From Dehalococcoidia bacterium (GTDB taxonomy: Bacteria; Chloroflexota; Dehalococcoidia; GIF9; AB-539-J10): DNA of 9,562 bases. The translations under genes were made by a program, and so were the position numbers. Shown here piece by piece: positions 6,269 through 9,562 of this stretch. The DNA lies in NCBI GenBank assembly GCA_023229725.1, contig JALNYR010000094.1, positions 1 to 9,562 of the forward strand, given 5' to 3'. The first letter of the stretch is position 1, and each line of letters opens with the position of its first letter. The notes beneath the pieces were generated by a model, which worked only from the letters and a program-made list of their open reading frames with translations, was not told where the DNA came from and ran no database searches.

Positions 6269-6297
6269 TTGACACGATAGGTGCGCTGACATATGCT
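6269..6297 (+). promoter_or_regulatory. Near-consensus sigma-70-type promoter
   Basis: TTGACA (6269-6274) is a perfect -35 and TATGCT (6292-6297) matches the -10 at 4 of 6 positions, with the optimal 17-base spacer. Transcription would start near 6304. It is the best promoter match in the window. The nearest downstream gene begins at 6562, so the message would have an unusually long leader, or the promoter drives a small RNA. Confidence 0.7.
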
Positions 6298-6303
6298 TTG
6301 AAA

Positions 6304-6561
6304 CACGGCTTCGGACGACGAAGCTGCGTAAGAGTCTCTTCGAAGCGCGTGTCGAAAGCACTTCGCCTCGCTCACTGGCCGCCCACCGGTGCAACTGTTC
6401 GGTGAATTCGTGCGCACGGTGGGTGTGATTGTCGGGCGCGAGCGCGCAGGCATGGGACGAACTGGCCGCGACGGTCGGATGCGATGTGTCCGCTCCGTGG
6501 CGGGCGCTCAGGCCGACCGTGAGCGAAGAGCATATTCCAATCACCGGGAATCGATGTAGAG
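6304..6561 (+). other. Long hairpin-bearing leader or candidate small RNA
   Basis: The putative transcript begins with the hairpin GCTTCG (6308-6313) / CGAAGC (6319-6324) with a 5-base loop. A second stem pairs CCCACCG-g-TGC (6382-6392, one bulged G) with GCACGGTGGG (6414-6423) across 21 bases. A short inverted repeat ATTCC (6534-6538) / GGAAT (6547-6551) lies just before the start codon. No convincing upstream open frame and no known riboswitch or small-RNA consensus was recognised. It may be a regulatory 5' leader or an independent RNA; the call rests on promoter placement and stem-loops only. Confidence 0.35.
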
Positions 6562-7578
6562 ATGAGCAGAGACAACGGATTTCGCAGGTCAGACGAGCCG
6601 AATCCTCAGCCCCAGCCGTCGACTGGTGAACCGGCGACGAGCGAGCCGCAGGTCGCGCAACCCGTCGGCAGCGTGATTACCCTGCACCTTGGTGGCAGGA
6701 ATCCCCTCAAGTCCTTCAATACGTATGTGATTCGCGGTCAGCGCCACATCCTTGTTGACCCTGGACCTCCCGACATGGCTGGCGAGCTGCTCGAGCAACT
6801 GTCTCGAAACCGGATATCGCTTGGCGACATCGGCCTCATCGTCCTGACGCACGGTCACCCTGACCACTTCGGCAGTGCCGCGCGACTGAAGGAATGGACG
6901 CAAGCCCCCGTTGCGGTCCACGAACTTGATGCCGAGTACGTGCACTGGGGCACTGTGCCGCCGCTCAAGCCGGTGACGCGACTGGGGATGCTCTGCCGAT
7001 TCGCGTTTAACGCTAAATCAGAGCCGGTTGAACCGGACATCATCCTTCGCGAAGGAGACAGGCTCAACCGCTATGCCGGACGTGGCAGAGTCATCCTCAC
7101 GCCGGGTCACACCGCCGGGTCTATCTCTATCCTGTTGCCCGACGGGCAGTGCATCGTCGGAGACCTGATGATGCGAGGCTTGCGCGCGCGGACTCCTTCT
7201 TTGTCGTGGTATGCGGAGGCTCCTTCCGAACTGCGGCAGAGCCTGCAGAAGGTCGTCTCCGCTGGCGCTCGGACGTTGCTGGCGAGCCGCGGCGGACCGT
7301 TCGACGTGACGGCACTGTCGCGTAAGTTCTCCTGGCTTGAGGTGCCGGTGAATACCGGCAGCGTCGAGGCGGAAGACCGGCCTCAGCCGCGAGTCGCCGA
7401 GGCCGGGACCGAGCGGGTGGTGTCGCCGTCGGCATCTGAACTTGGGGTTGCGCCCGCTGCGCGGCCTGACGACGGAGACCCGAATCGTCCGCGGAGGCAT
7501 CGCTCCAGACATCGTAGACCCGGACGGCGGGAAGGCTCCCCTGAGGGTGGACCGCCGCCGGCCGACTCTGCCGGCTAG
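6562..7578 (+). CDS. Metallo-beta-lactamase-fold hydrolase with disordered N- and C-terminal tails
   Basis: This 338-residue protein has a metallo-beta-lactamase-fold core at about residues 36-250. The metal motif THGHPDHFG supplies His97, His99, Asp101 and His102, PGHTAGS supplies His183, and GDLMMRG supplies Asp201. Members of this superfamily hydrolyse thioesters, lactones, phosphodiesters or RNA. The last ligand, usually a His in a GHG motif, is absent: the equivalent segment reads LLASRGGPF. Residues 1-35 are Pro/Glu/Gln-rich, and residues 265-338 are low complexity, with a strongly basic stretch RPRRHRSRHRRPGRRE at 309-324. The ATG has only a weak ribosome binding site (TAGAG), but no better start precedes the core. 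It follows a strong promoter by about 260 bases and is convergent with the DUF72 gene 46 bases on. Fold certain, substrate unknown; not evidence of beta-lactam resistance. Confidence 0.85.
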   Translation: MSRDNGFRRSDEPNPQPQPSTGEPATSEPQVAQPVGSVITLHLGGRNPLKSFNTYVIRGQRHILVDPGPPDMAGELLEQLSRNRISLGDIGLIVLTHGHPDHFGSAARLKEWTQAPVAVHELDAEYVHWGTVPPLKPVTRLGMLCRFAFNAKSEPVEPDIILREGDRLNRYAGRGRVILTPGHTAGSISILLPDGQCIVGDLMMRGLRARTPSLSWYAEAPSELRQSLQKVVSAGARTLLASRGGPFDVTALSRKFSWLEVPVNTGSVEAEDRPQPRVAEAGTERVVSPSASELGVAPAARPDDGDPNRPRRHRSRHRRPGRREGSPEGGPPPADSAG

Positions 7579-7624
7579 GGCGAGTACGTGGTTCCGGCGG
7601 CGAGGTGTCTCACGTTTCCCGGCG

Positions 7625-8518
7625 TCACAGCAGCGTTTCCATCAGCCGGGCATTCACTACACCTTGGTCGCCGTTGTTCGTGTTGAAGAGCACGTGAACG
7701 TCTGAGGCTGCCAGCGCACAGTCCCTGATGCGGCCCGCCCAGGGCGCAAGCTCGCCGTCGCTGTAGTAGTAGTCGAACCGGTCAGCGGGCGACGCGTTCT
7801 TCTTCTCCCATGTCTCCGTCTTGCGCCCGTGGAAGCGCACGACTCCGATGTCTGCCGTCACGTCCGCCACCGGCGGCATGCTGGATGCGAAGCCCTGGGG
7901 CTCGTCGACGCACACGAACGAGAGGCGATTGTGTCTCAGGAAGCTGAGCGTCGACTCCCTGTTCTGTTCGGAGAGCCAGCGGTTGTTGCGAAATTCAACC
8001 GCGATTGCGTGCGACGGCAGGCGTGCCTTGCAGGCAAGGATGTAGTCCATCTGCGCGACACCCGGCAGGAACCACGGCGGGTACTGGAACAGCACCGTTC
8101 CCAGCTTGCCGGCGGAATCAAGCGGCATGAGTGCATCCTCAAAGCGTGCCCACAGGTTCTGCAGAAGCTCGTCCGGTAGGTCACGCCAGTAGAGGCGTTC
8201 CTTGGCGGCAACGTTGGCCGGAAGCGCACCGCGTATGTCAGCCGGCAGCGCCTCGTGGGGCGTCGGGTGCTGCGTGAAGAGCCGGAACGCCTTCACGTCG
8301 AAGACGAAATCCGGCGGTGTCCTCTCGGCCCACAGGGTCGAGTTGCGCCGCGACGGCAGAGAGTAGTAGCTGCTGTCCACCTCGACGAGGTCGAACTGGG
8401 TTGAGTAGTACGCCAGCCGTGACTCCGCCGTGCGCGCCGATTCAGGGTAGAAGGAACCGGCGCGGATGAGGCTCGGGTCGGTCCACGAGCACGTCCCGAT
8501 ACGTATGCGACCCGACAT
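7625..8518 (-). CDS. DUF72 family protein (YecE-like TIM barrel)
   Basis: This 297-residue protein belongs to the DUF72/YecE family, which adopts a TIM-barrel fold and has no settled biochemical role. Family landmarks are all present: RIGTCSWTDPS (6-16), FYPESA, FDLVEVDSSYYSLPS (42-56), VLFQYPPWF (142-150), AVEFRNNRW (173-181), VVRFHGRK (226-233) and the C-terminal VLFNTNNGDQGVVNA (276-290). Length is typical and there is no signal peptide, so it is probably cytosolic. The ATG at 8518 has GGGGAG on the minus strand about 7 bases upstream, and a weak promoter lies just behind it. It is divergent from the GNAT-like gene and convergent with the metallo-beta-lactamase gene. DUF72 genes are scattered widely without a fixed partner, so context gives little clue to function. 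Confidence 0.92.
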   Translation of the reverse strand: MSGRIRIGTCSWTDPSLIRAGSFYPESARTAESRLAYYSTQFDLVEVDSSYYSLPSRRNSTLWAERTPPDFVFDVKAFRLFTQHPTPHEALPADIRGALPANVAAKERLYWRDLPDELLQNLWARFEDALMPLDSAGKLGTVLFQYPPWFLPGVAQMDYILACKARLPSHAIAVEFRNNRWLSEQNRESTLSFLRHNRLSFVCVDEPQGFASSMPPVADVTADIGVVRFHGRKTETWEKKNASPADRFDYYYSDGELAPWAGRIRDCALAASDVHVLFNTNNGDQGVVNARLMETLL

Positions 8519-8556
8519 GTGCGCTCTCCCCTCTCCGGGCTGCTACCTGCCGGTCC

Positions 8557-8585
8557 AGTCTATCCCTGCATGCAACGTGGCGCAA
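8557..8585 (-). promoter_or_regulatory. Candidate promoter for the DUF72 gene
   Basis: On the minus strand TTGCGC (8585-8580) and TAGACT (8562-8557) are separated by 17 bases. The -10 matches consensus at 4 of 6 positions and the -35 at 3 of 6. Transcription would start near 8550 and give a leader of about 32 nt containing the GGGGAG ribosome binding site. Spacing and placement are good but the hexamers are only moderate. Confidence 0.35.
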
Positions 8586-8628
8586 GGCGGCACCCCCCGG
8601 TGTGATGGTGTCCGCCCGGGATTGCTGC

Positions 8629-8634
8629 TATTGT
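8629..8634 (+). promoter_or_regulatory. Weak candidate -10 for the GNAT-like gene
   Basis: TATTGT lies 9 bases before the ATG at 8644, so a transcript would begin at or within a few bases of the start codon, consistent with the lack of a ribosome binding site. No good -35 is seen. Tentative. Confidence 0.25.
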
Positions 8635-8643
8635 ACGTTCGTT

Positions 8644-9351
8644 ATGTCCAATCGTGGCTCCCGTCGGCCTGCCGCTGTTGGACGGACGCGTTCTCCGATT
8701 CGTGCCCTCGGCCGTGCCCGGGAGCTGGCGCGAAGCGAAGGGCTGTCGGCACTGGTGACGGCGGCCATGCGTCGGTACGTCATCGATTCCCGGACCTTCT
8801 TCCTCTACCAGCATCATCACCGTGCCTGGCCCGGCGGTGGTCTTGTGCCCCGACCGGAAGGGTTCGACGAGTGCCTTGTCGTGGGGAACGAGGCGGCCGA
8901 CAGCGCAGCCGCCGAGCACAACGATTTCCGGGACACTGTGCCCGGGGCGCGGCGTGCTCTGGACTGCGGCGCGGTTGCCCTCTGCATCTACCAGGGGCGT
9001 GACGTGGCTCACGTCGGCTGGCTGGCCACGTCACCGGCAGCGCGCCGGGCGCTTGACCGTCTGGGATACGAGGTGCGGTTTGATCGGGGAGAGTCCTGGA
9101 CCGGCGCAGCGTTCACCGTGCCCCGTTTTCGCAACCATGGGCTGCTCACATACAGCTGTCAACGGCGATTCGACTACCTCTTGAGCGCAGGCTTCACCGT
9201 CTCGAGGGCCGCAGTTGCGATGGACAATGCTGCCTCTCACCATGTGACCATGCGCTTTGAGCCGCGAGTGTACGCCATCGGCCGTCAACTACGGATTCTC
9301 CGATGGCGAAGGTGGACCGAGCGGCCGGTGACGCCGTCCGACCTGGCCTGA
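8644..9351 (+). CDS. GNAT-like acetyltransferase fold protein
   Basis: This protein is 235 residues from the ATG at 8644. The second half has the order expected of a GNAT fold: a strand pair VALCIYQGRDVAHVGWLATS (111-130), then SWTGAAFTVPRFRNHGLLTY (151-170), where PRFRNHGL stands for the acetyl-CoA pyrophosphate-binding loop (R/Q-x-x-G-x-G/A). A helix YSCQRRFDYLLSAGF follows, then AAVAMDNAASHHVTMRFEPRV (189-209), which matches the typical end strand and helix (N-x-A-S ... GF). The N-terminal third is Arg-rich and helical. The central Gly of the loop is replaced by Asn163-His165 context (RNHG), so cofactor binding may be altered. No ribosome binding site precedes 8644 or the alternative starts at 8602/8605, and a -10-like TATTGT lies just upstream, so a leaderless message is possible. 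The fold call is by pattern recognition; the substrate is unknown. Confidence 0.65.
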   Translation: MSNRGSRRPAAVGRTRSPIRALGRARELARSEGLSALVTAAMRRYVIDSRTFFLYQHHHRAWPGGGLVPRPEGFDECLVVGNEAADSAAAEHNDFRDTVPGARRALDCGAVALCIYQGRDVAHVGWLATSPAARRALDRLGYEVRFDRGESWTGAAFTVPRFRNHGLLTYSCQRRFDYLLSAGFTVSRAAVAMDNAASHHVTMRFEPRVYAIGRQLRILRWRRWTERPVTPSDLA

Positions 9352-9400
9352 CTCGCGCTTCGCGCCGTTTGCCGTTGCCACTGCCCGCCTTCAGGGTGCT

Positions 9401-9463
9401 GCGTTGTACGTTGTCCCATCGCCTTGCAGGTGCAGGCGCCCATGCCTGCCCGCCAACCCGTCG
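9401..9463 (+). repeat. Composite hairpin repeat, copy 1
   Basis: The element begins with GCGTTGTACGTTGT (9401-9414), continues after a 17-base spacer to the hairpin GCAGGC (9432-9437) / GCCTGC (9444-9449) with loop GCCCAT, and ends with GCCCGCCAACCCGTCG (9448-9463). All parts recur in copy 2 downstream with one mismatch in each flanking word. An alternative pairing GCGCCC (9436-9441) with GGGCGC (9463-9468) is also possible. It lies in gene-free DNA after the GNAT-like gene and looks like a REP- or MITE-type intergenic repeat. Confidence 0.65.
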
Positions 9464-9502
9464 GGCGCGCGGCGCGGGCGCCATTGCACAACATCCCACG
9501 GC

Positions 9503-9552
9503 GCGTTGTCCGTTGTAGGGGCGGCCCTCCGTGGCCGCCCGCCATCCCGTCG
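9503..9552 (+). repeat. Composite hairpin repeat, copy 2
   Basis: GCGTTGTCCGTTGT (9503-9516) is followed by a perfect 8-bp stem GGGCGGCC (9519-9526) / GGCCGCCC (9533-9540) with loop CTCCGT, then GCCCGCCATCCCGTCG (9537-9552). The two flanking words match copy 1 with one mismatch each, while the stem bases differ but still pair. The GTAGGGGCGGCC form recalls hairpin repeats common between genes in Chloroflexota and some other environmental genomes. It may continue past the window edge. Confidence 0.7.
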
Positions 9553-9562
9553 TCGGACGCCC

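Larger units (their letters stand above)
5977..6561. other. 585-base gene-free region upstream of the metallo-beta-lactamase gene
   Basis: Open frames crossing this stretch (for example plus 6076-6405 and minus 6200-6544) have unmotivated, Arg/Ser/Pro-rich translations and no ribosome binding sites, so no gene is called. The left part includes the DJ-1 ribosome binding site and presumably its promoter, which was not recognised. From 6225 the region holds a strong hairpin, a near-consensus promoter (6269-6297) and a leader of about 260 nt containing several stem-loops. They are listed separately. Confidence 0.6.

Noticed and set aside
6076..6405. Possible 109-residue gene in the 585-base gap
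   Set aside because: No ribosome binding site or recognisable motif, and it spans the strong hairpin and the near-consensus promoter, which argues against coding use.
7557..7575. GCCGGC inverted repeat at the end of the metallo-beta-lactamase gene
   Set aside because: It is only a 6-bp stem of self-complementary GC words inside the coding sequence with no T run, so it is not a convincing terminator.

Overview
The window reads as GC-rich chromosomal DNA from a bacterium, with nine complete protein genes plus the 3' end of a tenth. Most starts carry clear GGAGG-type ribosome binding sites. The gene mix (amtB-P-II, ornithine cyclodeaminase family, DUF72, a GNAT-like protein) and the GTAGGGGCGGCC-type intergenic hairpins would fit an uncultured Chloroflexota lineage, but there is no rRNA or other marker, so this assignment is a weak inference. 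No phage, transposase, CRISPR or tRNA gene was found.

Layout. (1) 1-895: end of an AmtB ammonium channel, then a P-II nitrogen regulator, closed by a 13-bp-stem terminator; this is a nitrogen uptake and sensing operon. (2) 1063-2067: a stand-alone ornithine cyclodeaminase/mu-crystallin family enzyme. (3) 2068-2602: 535 bases without a convincing gene. (4) 2603-3483: ribonuclease HI and a convergent XRE-type regulator whose stop codons share the same CTAG. (5) 3702-5325: an ABC-2 type ATPase and membrane subunit, translationally coupled by an 8-base overlap and divergent from the XRE gene, which makes the regulator a candidate controller of the pair. (6) 5392-5976: a DJ-1/PfpI protein on the minus strand. 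(7) 5977-6561: 585 bases without a gene, holding a hairpin, a near-consensus sigma-70-type promoter and a hairpin-bearing leader of about 260 nt. (8) 6562-7578: a metallo-beta-lactamase-fold protein with disordered ends and a missing last metal-ligand motif. (9) 7625-8518: a DUF72 TIM-barrel protein on the minus strand. (10) 8644-9351: a divergent GNAT-like protein. (11) 9352-9562: gene-free end with two copies of a composite hairpin repeat.

The genes look like ordinary chromosomal housekeeping and accessory functions, not one integrated system. The points most worth checking are the promoter and leader before the metallo-beta-lactamase gene, the altered active site and tail of that protein, and the duplicated hairpin element at the right edge.
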